Origin: Gillisella vitis
GTDB taxonomy: Bacteria > Pseudomonadota > Alphaproteobacteria > Rhizobiales > Rhizobiaceae
Length of the DNA stretch: 64,000 bases
Direction of reading: 5' to 3'
Assembly (NCBI GenBank): GCA_009744235.1
Contig: WPHV01000014.1
Coordinates: forward strand, 62,001-126,000
Position numbers and translations under genes: made by a program. Shown in pieces: positions 1-8,683 of the stretch (its first letter is position 1; every line of letters starts with the position of its first letter). The notes under the pieces were generated by a model. That model had not been told where the DNA came from and ran no database searches. It saw nothing but the letters and a program-made list of their open reading frames with translations.

Positions 1-1592
1 GCGCCAAGCGCATCGCCGGTTTCGCGCACCAGCTTGACGCCACCAGCCACTTCCGTGCCGGATTTGCTGATCAACGCCTTGATATCCTTGGCGGCATTGG
101 CGGAGCGCTGGGCCAGTTCGCGCACTTCCTGAGCAACCACGGCAAAGCCCTTGCCCGCTTCGCCAGCCCTTGCGGCCTCGACACCGGCATTCAATGCCAG
201 AAGATTGGTCTGGAAAGCGATTTCATCGATCACATTGATGATCTTGGAAATTTCGCTCGAGGCCTGTTCGATCCGGCCCATGGCCGAAACTGCATCGGCC
301 ACCACCTGGGAAGAGCCTTCGGTACTGACCTGGGCATCGGCAGCAAGGGCCGCGGCCTGTTGGGCACGGTCGGCGGCGCTGCGCACCGTGCCGGTGACCT
401 GTTCAAGCGCTGCCGAGGTCTCTTCCAGCGAGGCTGCCTGCTGCTCGGTGCGGCTGGCAAGCGCGCCTGCGGCGCTGCGCATTTCATTGCCGCTGGCCTC
501 AACCGACATGGCCTCATTGCGCAAACGCGCGAAGGCCAGGCTGAGATTGTTGACCGAATTGTTGAAATCGACCCGGAGCGGTTCAAGTTCAGGGATAAAC
601 GACTGGTCAATCCGCGTCGTCAGGTCGCCGGTGCTCAGGCGGTTCATGGCAACCGCCAGCATATCGGCACAGTTTCGGATATTGGCGGCATCCGCATCCT
701 TTTCAGCCTCACGCTCGGCCCGTTCCAGGTCGTTGCGCGCCCGCGTTTCGTTGGCGTCCTGTTCCAGTTGCAGCTTCTTGAGCGCATCTTCGCGGAAAAC
801 TTCCAGCGCCCGGGCCAGAGCGCCAATCTCGTTGCGCAAGCTCTGATGCGGAACTTCAACATCGGTCCGACCATCGGCAAGACTGGATGCCGCCGCTGTC
901 AGCTCCGGAATCGGGCGCATGGTCTTACGGGTGATGAACACCATCAGCAGGAGAGAGACCAGCAAAGCGATACCCGCCGTAATCGCCACGGCCTGCGCCA
1001 TCTGATCGCTGATACCGGCAATTTCAGCAACACGCACACCGGCGTAGAGAATGCCGATGACCGAGCCGGAGGAACTGATGATGGGCTTGTAGATCGTATA
1101 GTAATCCGTGCCGAGAATGGCGGCCTGACCACGATACGTCTCACCCTTGATGAGGGCCGAATAGACTGCACCCGTTGGATCGAGTGGCGTGCCGACGGCG
1201 CGCTGGCCATCCGGCTTGATGATATTGGTTGTGCGACGAATGTAACCCTTGGTCGCTTCGTCCAGGGTAAACAGCGTCGCCGTCTGGCCCGTCATCCGGC
1301 CAATGGAATCGATCGTGTCATGATTGGCAAATTGCGCCGGCAGCGTCTGCGCCGAAATGCGTTCAACATTGCCATCCCGACCCCAGCTGACCTTCACACC
1401 AGGCACATCGCGCTCCAGCAACGTGGCCGCGACCCGCAGGCTGCTGTTCTGGCTGTCGATGGCCTGCTGCGTCACGCGCTCATGAACCTGCCGCGAAATC
1501 GTCCAGGCAACAGCGCCCAGAGATACAACCAATATCAGGGTCGTCACCACAGTGATCGTCCCGACCAGCCCGAAACGGGATAGAAATTTCAT
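1..1592 (-). CDS. Methyl-accepting chemotaxis protein (C-terminus cut off by window edge)
   Basis: Inner-membrane chemoreceptor that senses a periplasmic signal and controls CheA. The reading frame is open from the ATG at 1592, preceded by GAGGG about eight bases upstream, to the window edge (530 codons seen). In order: a short cytoplasmic start and TM1 (about residues 9-31), a periplasmic Cache-type sensor region (about 35-190, including GQTATLFT and YAGVRVAEI), TM2 (about 200-222), a HAMP segment starting RKTMRPIPEL, and the signalling coiled coil with the hairpin-tip motif EIAFQTNLLALNAG around residue 450. The hairpin is almost identical to that of the second chemoreceptor at 53618-55651, while the sensor regions differ. 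The missing C-terminus would show whether it carries a CheR-docking pentapeptide. The ligand cannot be told from sequence. It is monocistronic as far as visible and divergent from the folate gene that follows. Confidence 0.93.
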   Translation of the reverse strand, partial: MKFLSRFGLVGTITVVTTLILVVSLGAVAWTISRQVHERVTQQAIDSQNSSLRVAATLLERDVPGVKVSWGRDGNVERISAQTLPAQFANHDTIDSIGRMTGQTATLFTLDEATKGYIRRTTNIIKPDGQRAVGTPLDPTGAVYSALIKGETYRGQAAILGTDYYTIYKPIISSSGSVIGILYAGVRVAEIAGISDQMAQAVAITAGIALLVSLLLMVFITRKTMRPIPELTAAASSLADGRTDVEVPHQSLRNEIGALARALEVFREDALKKLQLEQDANETRARNDLERAEREAEKDADAANIRNCADMLAVAMNRLSTGDLTTRIDQSFIPELEPLRVDFNNSVNNLSLAFARLRNEAMSVEASGNEMRSAAGALASRTEQQAASLEETSAALEQVTGTVRSAADRAQQAAALAADAQVSTEGSSQVVADAVSAMGRIEQASSEISKIINVIDEIAFQTNLLALNAGVEAARAGEAGKGFAVVAQEVRELAQRSANAAKDIKALISKSGTEVAGGVKLVRETGDALG

Positions 1593-1903
1593 TGCCAAAC
1601 CCTCAAATATTTATGGCCCCTTGAGCCTAAAATATTTGACGAGTGTTAAGGCAAGATTGTCACAAACCTTTCTCCAGCCCTTCACCGCCAAGGCCTTTAC
1701 GTCCCATTCCAAGGGAAATAGCACCAATGCGGGACGCTTGCAGCGCGCATCTATCGGCAGAAAAGTGCAATTCTTTGATTATACAACAACATAAATACAA
1801 GACTAAATTAACTGTAACTAAAACACAAATTGTTCCATCGTGACCTGCTCTTGCAAAACAAAGAGCGATTATGGTTAAACAACTGCTAACAAAGAGAGAA
1901 CAC
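1593..1903. other. Intergenic region between divergent chemoreceptor and 5-FCL genes
   Basis: About 310 bases that become AT-rich after 1770. It must hold the promoters for both divergent genes. I see no hairpin typical of 6S RNA, although in many proteobacteria ssrS lies directly upstream of the 5-formyltetrahydrofolate cyclo-ligase gene. No supported gene is present; an 81-codon frame on the minus strand lacks codon or start support. Confidence 0.5.
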
Positions 1904-2482
1904 ATGCCCTTGGACAGTACAAAAAACCATTTGCGCCAACAAAGCCTTGCCCGTCGGGACGCTATTCCCGCTCACATTCGCGCCGATCATTCGGCCACAA
2001 TTGTCCATCACGGCGCCGGCGCCATCGAGATTGCCCCAAGCGCCATGGTTTCCGGCTTCCTGCCGATCCGCTCCGAAGTAGACACGCAACCGTTAATGGA
2101 GATGTTGCGCCAGCGCGGTGCCGATCTCTGCCTGCCCGTGGTTCTGGACCGCCAGACCATCTGCTTCCGGCAATGGCGCACGGACGACCCGCTGATCGAT
2201 ACCGGTTTTGGCACACGCGGTCCCGGCCCCGATGCGCCGGTGGTCGATCCACAGGTCCTGCTGATTCCGCTGGCCGCCTTCGACCGGCATGGCAACCGGA
2301 TCGGCTATGGAGCAGGCCATTACGACCGGGCGATTGCCCGTTTGCATCAGAAAGGCCTTGATCCGCTTCTGATCGGCATTGCATTTGACTGTCAGGAAGT
2401 GGCAGATGTGCCTTTCGAACCCCATGACGTCGCTTTGCATGCCATTTTGACGGAAAGTGGATACAAGAACTTCAAGACCTGA
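1904..2482 (+). CDS. ygfA: 5-formyltetrahydrofolate cyclo-ligase
   Basis: Converts 5-formyl-THF plus ATP to 5,10-methenyl-THF, returning the storage folate to the one-carbon pool. The 192-residue product has the family's usual length and its hallmarks: an N-terminal helix with KNHLRQQSLARRDAI, the glycine-rich FLPIRSEVDTQPL segment, and the C-terminal substrate and ATP-binding signature DRHGNRIGYGAGHYDRAI. I prefer the ATG at 1904, which has AGAGAGAA four to eleven bases upstream; another in-frame ATG at 1871 would add 11 residues. The YmdB gene starts 13 bases after its stop, so the two are probably co-transcribed. In E. coli the same gene follows zapA and ssrS; here the upstream neighbour is a divergent chemoreceptor. 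Confidence 0.93.
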   Translation: MPLDSTKNHLRQQSLARRDAIPAHIRADHSATIVHHGAGAIEIAPSAMVSGFLPIRSEVDTQPLMEMLRQRGADLCLPVVLDRQTICFRQWRTDDPLIDTGFGTRGPGPDAPVVDPQVLLIPLAAFDRHGNRIGYGAGHYDRAIARLHQKGLDPLLIGIAFDCQEVADVPFEPHDVALHAILTESGYKNFKT

Positions 2483-2495
2483 CTGGATTTAAGGA

Positions 2496-3320
2496 ATGCG
2501 GCTGCTTTTTCTGGGCGATATGGTTGGCAAGACAGGCCGCACGGCGGTTTGGGAAAAGCTGCCCGGCCTGGTCTCCGACCTGAAACTGGATTTCGTCATC
2601 GTCAATGGTGAAAATGCCGCTGGCGGCTTCGGGATTACCGAGGATATTTTCCTCGAAACCATCAATGCCGGCGCAGATGTCGTCACCACGGGCAACCACG
2701 TCTGGGACCAGAAGGAAGCGATCACCTTTTCAGGTCGTCACGACCAGTTCCTGCGCCCGGCCAATTATCCGGCGGGGACACCCGGCAAAGGGTCCGGTCT
2801 CTATTATGCCCGCAACGGTGCGCGCGTTCTGGTCGCCAATATCATGGGCCGGGTGTTCATGCATCCCGAACTCGATGATCCCTTCAAATCGGCGGAAACC
2901 ATTCTCGCCGCCTGCCCGTTGAAGGAACAGGCCGACGCCATCATCTTCGACTTCCATGCCGAGGCCACCAGCGAAAAACAGTGTTTCGGCCATTTCGTTG
3001 ATGGCCGCGCCAGTTTCGTGGTCGGCACCCATACCCATGTGCCGACCGCCGACCACCAGATTCTCAATGGCGGCACCGCCTATATGTCGGATGCCGGCAT
3101 GTGCGGCGATTATGATTCGTCGCTCGGCATGGAAAAGGAAGAGCCGCTGAACCGCTTCATTTCGAAAATGCCCAAGGGCCGGTTTGAAGCAGCGCACGGC
3201 CCGGCGACGATCTGCGGCGTCGGCGTCGAGATTTCCGACAGTACAGGCCTTGCCGAAAAGATCGCTCCTTTGCGCATCGGCCCGCGACTCACTGAGACCA
3301 TACCCGCTTTCTGGGCTTGA
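2496..3320 (+). CDS. YmdB-family metallophosphoesterase (TIGR00282)
   Basis: Binuclear-metal phosphodiesterase of 274 residues. Its visible metal ligands are in FLGDMVGKTGR at the N-terminus (D), VNGENAAGGFG (N, E), the TTGNHVWD block (N and H), the DFHAEATSEKQ segment and the GTHTHVPTAD block (two H). Members hydrolyse 2',3'-cyclic nucleotides or related phosphodiesters in vitro, and Bacillus YmdB influences biofilm and motility; the physiological substrate in alphaproteobacteria is not established. It follows the 5-FCL gene with a 13-base gap, an arrangement I recall from other rhizobia, so it is probably in one operon with it. The start ATG is internal to TTTAAGGAATG, with AAGGA directly upstream. 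Confidence 0.9.
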   Translation: MRLLFLGDMVGKTGRTAVWEKLPGLVSDLKLDFVIVNGENAAGGFGITEDIFLETINAGADVVTTGNHVWDQKEAITFSGRHDQFLRPANYPAGTPGKGSGLYYARNGARVLVANIMGRVFMHPELDDPFKSAETILAACPLKEQADAIIFDFHAEATSEKQCFGHFVDGRASFVVGTHTHVPTADHQILNGGTAYMSDAGMCGDYDSSLGMEKEEPLNRFISKMPKGRFEAAHGPATICGVGVEISDSTGLAEKIAPLRIGPRLTETIPAFWA

Positions 3321-3439
3321 AGCCTTCGGCTTCATATCCTGATTGCGCCGGGCAACAGCCCGATCAATCTTGCCTCTTGCCGAGACCGGTGTAAGGTCCC
3401 GCGCAACACCGTAACGACAGTCAACACGGGAAACTCACC

Positions 3440-4642
3440 ATGCCTGCTTTCAAGACACTTGACGATCTCACCGATATCGCCGGCAAGCGCGTACTGTTGC
3501 GCGTCGACCTGAACGTGCCCGTCTCCGGCGGCAAGGTGACGGATGCAACCCGCATCGAGCGCGTCGCCCCGACCATCAAGGAACTGTCGGCCAAGGGCGC
3601 CAAGGTTATTCTGCTCGCCCATTTCGGTCGTCCCAAGGGCGAGCCGGTTGCCGATATGTCGCTGTCGCAGATCATTTCCGCCGTCGAAGAAGTGCTGGAT
3701 CAGGCGGTCGCGTTTGGCGAAGACTGCGTTGGCGAACCGGCCGAAAGGGCCGTTGCCGCCCTGAACAACGGCGATATCCTGCTTCTGGAAAACACCCGCT
3801 TCCACAAGGGCGAGGAAAAGAACGACGCCGACTTTACTGCGGAACTCGCCAAGAACGGCGACATCTATGTTAATGACGCCTTTTCCGCTGCCCACCGCGC
3901 CCATGCCTCCACGGAAGGGCTTGCCCATATTCTGCCCGCCTATGCAGGGCGTACCATGCAGGCCGAACTGGAAGCACTGGAAAAGGGCCTCGGCAAGCCG
4001 ACCCATCCGGTGGTCGCCATTGTCGGCGGCGCCAAGGTTTCCTCCAAGATCGACCTGCTGATGAACCTGGTCAAGAAGGTCGATGCACTTGTCATCGGCG
4101 GTGGCATGGCCAATACATTCATCGCCGCCCAAGGAATTTCTGTCGGCAAATCGCTGTGCGAACACGATCTGGCAGAAACCGCCAAGCAGATCATGATCGA
4201 AGCTGAAACCGCTGGCTGCACCATCGTGCTGCCGGTCGACGGCGTCGTCGCTCGCGAGTTCAAGGCCAATGCCGCCAATGAGACCGTCAATGTCTCGGCC
4301 ATTCCCGCTGACGCAATGATGCTGGATGTGGGTCCGAAATCAGTGGCGGTCGTCAATGACTGGATCACCAAAGCGGCAACGCTGGTTTGGAACGGCCCGC
4401 TCGGCGCCTTTGAAATCCCCCCCTTCGATACCGCCACCGTCTCTGCCGCAAAGCACGCCGCAGAGCGCAGCAAGGCTGGCAAGCTGGTGTCGGTAGCTGG
4501 TGGCGGCGACACGGTCTCGGCGCTCAACCATGCTGGCGTTGTTGATGACTTTTCCTATGTTTCGACCGCAGGCGGCGCTTTCCTGGAATGGATGGAAGGC
4601 AAGGAACTGCCCGGCGTTGCCGTATTGACCCACCCGGCTTAA
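3440..4642 (+). CDS. pgk: Phosphoglycerate kinase
   Basis: Cytosolic kinase moving phosphate between 1,3-bisphosphoglycerate and ADP in glycolysis and gluconeogenesis. Length (400 residues) and motifs fit: N-terminal RVLLRVDLNVP with substrate-binding residues, HFGRPKG, LLENTRFHKGEEKN, the hinge VAIVGGAKVSSKI, and the nucleotide-binding GGGDTVSALN near residue 355. It has its own hairpin terminator at 4661-4700. The class I aldolase gene follows, as is common in rhizobia, so the two form a glycolytic/gluconeogenic block, although the terminator and the operator-like palindrome between them suggest separate control of fba. Confidence 0.98.
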   Translation: MPAFKTLDDLTDIAGKRVLLRVDLNVPVSGGKVTDATRIERVAPTIKELSAKGAKVILLAHFGRPKGEPVADMSLSQIISAVEEVLDQAVAFGEDCVGEPAERAVAALNNGDILLLENTRFHKGEEKNDADFTAELAKNGDIYVNDAFSAAHRAHASTEGLAHILPAYAGRTMQAELEALEKGLGKPTHPVVAIVGGAKVSSKIDLLMNLVKKVDALVIGGGMANTFIAAQGISVGKSLCEHDLAETAKQIMIEAETAGCTIVLPVDGVVAREFKANAANETVNVSAIPADAMMLDVGPKSVAVVNDWITKAATLVWNGPLGAFEIPPFDTATVSAAKHAAERSKAGKLVSVAGGGDTVSALNHAGVVDDFSYVSTAGGAFLEWMEGKELPGVAVLTHPA

Positions 4643-4660
4643 CAACCGACGAAAAAAGTG

Positions 4661-4700
4661 AGGTGCGGCATGGAACAAATGCCGCACCTGAATTTCTTTT
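4661..4700 (+). terminator. Intrinsic terminator of pgk
   Basis: Perfect 11-base-pair stem AGGTGCGGCAT / ATGCCGCACCT (4661-4671 with 4679-4689), 7-base loop, then a U-rich tract GAATTTCTTTT. It lies 18 bases past the pgk stop. Confidence 0.88.
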
Positions 4701-4723
4701 AAAAAAGATTGAATTTTAAAACG

Positions 4724-4749
4724 ATTGAAACGATTTCAATCGTTTCAAT
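4724..4749. promoter_or_regulatory. 26-bp operator-like palindrome upstream of fba
   Basis: Perfect inverted repeat ATTGAAACGATT-TC-AATCGTTTCAAT. It lies 78 bases before the fba start, past the pgk terminator, so it is not part of that hairpin and has no U-tract of its own. Nested TGAAACGATTTCA sub-palindromes resemble LacI/GalR-type operators. The binding protein is unknown. Confidence 0.55.
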
Positions 4750-4827
4750 GACTTAAGGCCCCATTTTCCTCCTGAACAACATCTGTTACGCGATAACCAG
4801 TGGTAACGTTTTTGGGAGCATTAGGAC

Positions 4828-5853
4828 ATGAGTGAGAGACTTGAAGACATCGCCGTCAAGATGATGGCCGATGGCAAGGGCCTTCTGGCAGCGGACGAGT
4901 CCACGTCCACCATCAAGAAGCGTTTCGCCACGATTGGCCTCGAATCCACCGAAACCAGCCGCCGCGACTACCGCGAAATGCTGTTTCGCTCCGACGAGGC
5001 GATGAAGAAATACATTTCCGGCGTCATTCTCTATGAAGAGACGCTGTACCAGAAGGCTGCCGATGGCACGCCTTTCGTTGACATCATCAAGGCCGCAGGC
5101 TCCATCCCAGGTATCAAGGTCGATACCGGCGCCAAGCCAATGGCCGGTTTTCCTGGTGAAACGCTGACAGAAGGCCTGGACGGCCTGCGTGAGCGTCTCG
5201 CCAATTACTACAAGGCAGGTGCCCGCTTTGCCAAGTGGCGCGGCGTTATCGCCATTGCCGATGGCCTGCCGACTTGGGGCTCGATCAAGGCCAATAGCCA
5301 GGCGCTCGCCTACTATGCTGCCCTTTGCCAGGAAGCAGGTATTGTGCCGATCGTTGAACCGGAAGTGCTGATGGATGGCGCTCCAGGCACCCACGATATC
5401 GCCAAATGTGCCGAAGTGACGGAATGGGTGCTGCGCACCGTGTTCCAGGATCTCTACGACGCCCGCGTCAATCTCGAAGGCATGATCCTGAAGCCCAACA
5501 TGATCATCGACGGCAAGAATGCCCGCAAGGCCTCTGTCGAAGAAGTTGCAGCTGCGACCGTCAAGGTGCTGAAGGCCACGGTTCCTTCCTCCGTTCCCGG
5601 CATCGCCTTCCTGTCCGGCGGCCAGAGCACAGAGGAAGCAACCGCGCATCTCTCCGCGATGAATGCCGGTTATGACCTGCCCTGGACCCTGACCTATTCC
5701 TATGGCCGCGCCCTTCAGGATAGCGCCATTAAAACGTGGGGCGGCCGCAGCGAAAACGTCGCCGCCGGTCAGCGCGCCTTCACCCACCGCGCCCGCATGA
5801 ACAGCCTGGCCGCGACTGGCACCTGGAAACAGGACCTGGAAAAGGCCGCCTGA
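4828..5853 (+). CDS. fba: Fructose-bisphosphate aldolase, class I
   Basis: Schiff-base aldolase that splits or forms fructose 1,6-bisphosphate. The 341-residue protein has the class I signatures GLLAADESTSTIKKRF near the N-terminus, KWRGVIAI (K about 137), VPIVEPEVL and the active-site lysine in GMILKPNMII (K222); no class II zinc ligands are seen. The C-terminus carries the FLSGGQSTEEA phosphate-binding loop. It follows pgk but sits behind a terminator and a 26-bp palindrome, so it probably has its own regulated promoter. A strong hairpin at 5891-5918 ends the transcript. Confidence 0.97.
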   Translation: MSERLEDIAVKMMADGKGLLAADESTSTIKKRFATIGLESTETSRRDYREMLFRSDEAMKKYISGVILYEETLYQKAADGTPFVDIIKAAGSIPGIKVDTGAKPMAGFPGETLTEGLDGLRERLANYYKAGARFAKWRGVIAIADGLPTWGSIKANSQALAYYAALCQEAGIVPIVEPEVLMDGAPGTHDIAKCAEVTEWVLRTVFQDLYDARVNLEGMILKPNMIIDGKNARKASVEEVAAATVKVLKATVPSSVPGIAFLSGGQSTEEATAHLSAMNAGYDLPWTLTYSYGRALQDSAIKTWGGRSENVAAGQRAFTHRARMNSLAATGTWKQDLEKAA

Positions 5854-5890
5854 GGGCAAGCATCGAACGCATTTTATCCTGCATCTTGAA

Positions 5891-5918
5891 GCCCCACCGC
5901 ACCCGGTGGGGCTTTTTT
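5891..5918 (+). terminator. Intrinsic terminator of fba
   Basis: Nine-pair stem GCCCCACCG / CGGTGGGGC (5891-5899 with 5904-5912), 4-base loop, then TTTTTT. It lies 37 bases past the fba stop. Confidence 0.93.
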
Positions 5919-6014
5919 CTTGTCACCCTGACAGGATTTCATCTTCATTTCGGCGACGCCACTGCTATCGAGATCACGGTTGTTCATCACGTATCACCTG
6001 CAAGAAGGCCAGCC

Positions 6015-6932
6015 ATGATCTCCATTCCTTTCATCACTCTCGACGTCTTTACCGTTGAGCGGTTTCGCGGCAATCCTCTGGCGGTTATTCTCGATGCGCG
6101 CGGGCTGTCGGATGTGACGATGCAGGCCATTGCCGCTGAATTCGGCTATTCTGAAACCACCTTCGTCCTGCCTCCGACAGACGCGGCCAATACGGCGCAG
6201 GTGCGGATCTTCACGCCTGTCATGGAAATACCCTTTGCCGGTCATCCCAATGTTGGCACAGCCATCGCCCTTGCGGGCCAATCGACCTTGTTCGGCCAAT
6301 CCCTTGGCGACGATCTGCGCTTTGAGGAAAAAGCTGGCCTCGTCGCCGTTCAGTTGAGCCGCAATGACAATGGTCTGGTGAATGCCAGCATTCGGGCACC
6401 CCAGCCTCTTTTCGTCAGCGGCCCTGTGGCAACAACTGATCTGGCCGCCGCCATGTCTTTGGCTGAGAGTGACATTCAAACAGCAAACCATGCTCCGGCC
6501 TTTATTTCCGTCGGATTGACATTCATCGCAGCGGAGTTGACCGATCTCGCCGCCCTTGGCCGCAGCAAGCCTGATCTTGCCGCTCTCGCCCGTCTGGTCG
6601 AAATCCATGCCGACCAGGAAACCGATGGCGCGACCTTTCTCTATTGCCGGATGTCGGAAAACCATGTCCGCGCCCGGATGTTCTCGCCTTTCGACAATGT
6701 TGCGGAAGATCCGGCCACCGGCAGCGCCTCAGCGGCGCTTGCCGCCTATCTGGCACAGCAGGCACCGGAAGCCGATCTTGACCAGACGCTGGTGATCGAA
6801 CAGGGTGTTGAAATGGGCCGCCGCAGCCTGATAACTGTCACCATCCAGAAAGTGGGCGGCAACGTCATCCGAACCGAGATTTCAGGCCACGCTGTGACCG
6901 TCATGCAGGGCACGCTCAGCATCGATCGTTGA
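6015..6932 (+). CDS. PhzF-family isomerase/epimerase
   Basis: 305-residue protein of the PhzF/diaminopimelate-epimerase fold. Seen: FITLDVFTVERFRGNPLAV at the N-terminus, the catalytic glutamate in GYSETTFV (E47), the phosphate-loop-like EIPFAGHPNVGTA and the second-half counterpart EDPATGSASAAL. PhzF itself isomerises dihydro-3-hydroxyanthranilate in phenazine synthesis, but most family members have unknown substrates and no phenazine genes are present here. The frame is open further upstream, but the ATG at 6015 with AGAAGGCC just before it matches the normal family start. The HPP-CBS gene begins 30 bases later and may share the transcript. Confidence 0.9.
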   Translation: MISIPFITLDVFTVERFRGNPLAVILDARGLSDVTMQAIAAEFGYSETTFVLPPTDAANTAQVRIFTPVMEIPFAGHPNVGTAIALAGQSTLFGQSLGDDLRFEEKAGLVAVQLSRNDNGLVNASIRAPQPLFVSGPVATTDLAAAMSLAESDIQTANHAPAFISVGLTFIAAELTDLAALGRSKPDLAALARLVEIHADQETDGATFLYCRMSENHVRARMFSPFDNVAEDPATGSASAALAAYLAQQAPEADLDQTLVIEQGVEMGRRSLITVTIQKVGGNVIRTEISGHAVTVMQGTLSIDR

Positions 6933-6962
6933 TCCACGCCATACAGAAACGGAAAATCAGCA

Positions 6963-8132
6963 ATGCAATCAGCTCTGCGGGACGTATGGAAGCATCTGAT
7001 CCCGGACGTAACGCCGATCAGTTCTTCAGAACAGGCCCGCTCCGCCCTCGGCGCGGCGCTGGGCATTCTGGTGACCGGCGTCATCAGTGCCTTTTTGCTG
7101 GGATATTTTTGGCCGGAGCAAGCTGCAAGCCTGCCGGTGCTGATCGCACCGATGGGAGCCTCCGCCGTGCTGCTGTTTGCTGTCCCCACCAGTCCGCTTG
7201 CCCAACCCTGGTCGATCCTGGGAGGCAATCTTTGCGCCGCACTGATTGGTGTGACCGTAGCGCAATGGGTGCCGGATCTGCTGCTTGCCAGCGCGCTCGC
7301 CATTGGCGGTGCGATTGCCGCGATGATTGCGTTGCGCTGCCTGCATCCGCCAAGCGGCGCCATCGCGCTGACTGCCGTGCTCGGCGGTCCGGGCATTCAT
7401 GCGCTGGGCTATGGCTTCGTGCTTTGGCCGGTGGCTGGCAACTCCCTGCTGCTTCTGGCCAGCGCGCTGCTCTATAACCGGCTTGCAGGCCGTCGTTATC
7501 CGCATCGCGCCAAGCCTGCTTTGCCGCAAACGCCCGGCATTGCTGATACCGCAGGCTTCCAGCGCCGCGATCTCGATGACGTCCTGAAGGATTACGATGC
7601 CTTTCTCGACATCGACCGCGACGATCTGGAGGATATCCTGCGCCGCACCGAGTTGCGTGCCTATCGCCGTCGCAGCAGCCATACGACCTGCGGCGCGGTG
7701 ATGATTGCCGGTATTGCCGCCCTCTCCCCGGATACAACCCTGAGCGAGGCGCTGCACCGCCTGCGCCAAAGCCGGGTCAAGGCCTTAGCTGTGACCGCCG
7801 AAGACGCCACCATTCTCGGCATCGTCACCCAGACCGACCTGCTGGACAAGGCAAGCTGGTCACGGGGCAAGCCGGTGATCGGTCTTGGCCGACGGTTGGC
7901 GCTGGCCTTGCAAGGCGCCTCTGCGCCAAACGGCACGGTCAAGGACATCATGACCACACCGGTGCGCACCGTCACGCCCGACGCACCGCTGTCCGAAGCC
8001 ATCGTGACCTTTGCCGAAGCGGCCCTGCATCATTTGCCTGTCATCAACGCCCAGGCAAAGCTGATCGGCATGATCGCCCAAACGGATGTATTGATGGCCA
8101 TGGTGCAGGCCTCAAACCAGAAAGCGAAATAG
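6963..8132 (+). CDS. HPP-family integral membrane protein with two CBS domains
   Basis: 389 residues. The first about 180 form the four-to-six-helix HPP domain, with the name-giving motif CLHPPSGAIAL and the MGASAVLLFAVP segment. A soluble linker leads to two CBS domains at about residues 239-300 and 324-383 (for example ILGIVTQTDLLD and LIGMIAQTDVL). The plant and cyanobacterial HPP proteins transport nitrite across plastid or cell membranes; bacterial HPP-CBS fusions are uncharacterised, and CBS pairs usually sense adenine nucleotides. No nitrogen-assimilation gene is adjacent. It lies 30 bases after the PhzF gene. Confidence 0.88.
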   Translation: MQSALRDVWKHLIPDVTPISSSEQARSALGAALGILVTGVISAFLLGYFWPEQAASLPVLIAPMGASAVLLFAVPTSPLAQPWSILGGNLCAALIGVTVAQWVPDLLLASALAIGGAIAAMIALRCLHPPSGAIALTAVLGGPGIHALGYGFVLWPVAGNSLLLLASALLYNRLAGRRYPHRAKPALPQTPGIADTAGFQRRDLDDVLKDYDAFLDIDRDDLEDILRRTELRAYRRRSSHTTCGAVMIAGIAALSPDTTLSEALHRLRQSRVKALAVTAEDATILGIVTQTDLLDKASWSRGKPVIGLGRRLALALQGASAPNGTVKDIMTTPVRTVTPDAPLSEAIVTFAEAALHHLPVINAQAKLIGMIAQTDVLMAMVQASNQKAK

Positions 8133-8138
8133 GAAAAA

Positions 8139-8162
8139 TCATTGAGAATGATGCTTCGTATC
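8139..8162. repeat. Small hairpin, possible member of the GATACGAAG repeat family
   Basis: TCATT-GAG-AATGA followed by GCTTCGTATC just after the HPP-CBS stop. On the minus strand it reads GATACGAAG then TCATT, like the left end of the element at 52060-52091. It may act as the 3' hairpin of the HPP transcript. Confidence 0.4.
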
Positions 8163-8237
8163 GGGCCAGCAGCAAATTAAGGCCATAAAAATTCATTTCC
8201 ATTCGCTTATGGGCGGTCCTGCTTTGGAGGAGAGGCG

Positions 8238-8564
8238 ATGCTTTTTGTGATGGCAATAATATTGGCTGCGGCACAAACGCCGGACTTCCCTGCCCCACCA
8301 ACCACCTGCGCGCAAGCCAAGGCGACCGATACCGCGCCAGCAGATCAACTCGAACTGCTGGACCAATTTAGAGCTCATCTTGCCAAGGCAGATCTGGAGC
8401 GATTGGATCAGGCGCTTCCACGCAGCAGCAATGGTGGGATTGCCCAATGCGATGCTGCCGAGGGAAGTCGCGCATCATGCGAGGTGACGGCCTATATGCC
8501 CGCAATTGAAAACACTGGACTTATGGCTCAATATCTCGCCTTCATCTGCCCCAAGAAATTCTGA
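8238..8564 (+). CDS. Small exported protein of unknown function
   Basis: 108 residues, not recognised. The start is well supported by GGAGGAGAGGCG directly before the ATG. The first about 13 residues are hydrophobic and end in AAAQ, which could be a very short signal peptide. The mature part is mostly helical in composition and has four cysteines (in TTCAQ, AQCDA, ASCEV and FICPKK), an even number that would suit two periplasmic disulphides. It stands alone between the HPP-CBS gene and a minus-strand mini-gene. Confidence 0.6.
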   Translation: MLFVMAIILAAAQTPDFPAPPTTCAQAKATDTAPADQLELLDQFRAHLAKADLERLDQALPRSSNGGIAQCDAAEGSRASCEVTAYMPAIENTGLMAQYLAFICPKKF

Positions 8565-8683
8565 ATGCAGTCATCCACCATAGTGGGTACACGGCGCTGT
8601 CGGCAGCGCAAAAAATTGCAGCGGTTTTACGATAAACCACAGACCTCAAGCATGAAAAGCAATCCTAAAGCTCGCGCTACAGC

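Noticed and set aside
1593..1903. 6S RNA upstream of the 5-FCL gene
   Set aside because: The gap is AT-rich and lacks a long imperfect hairpin with a central bubble.
1660..1905. An 81-codon minus-strand frame
   Set aside because: It covers the divergent promoter region between two well-supported genes and has no Shine-Dalgarno.
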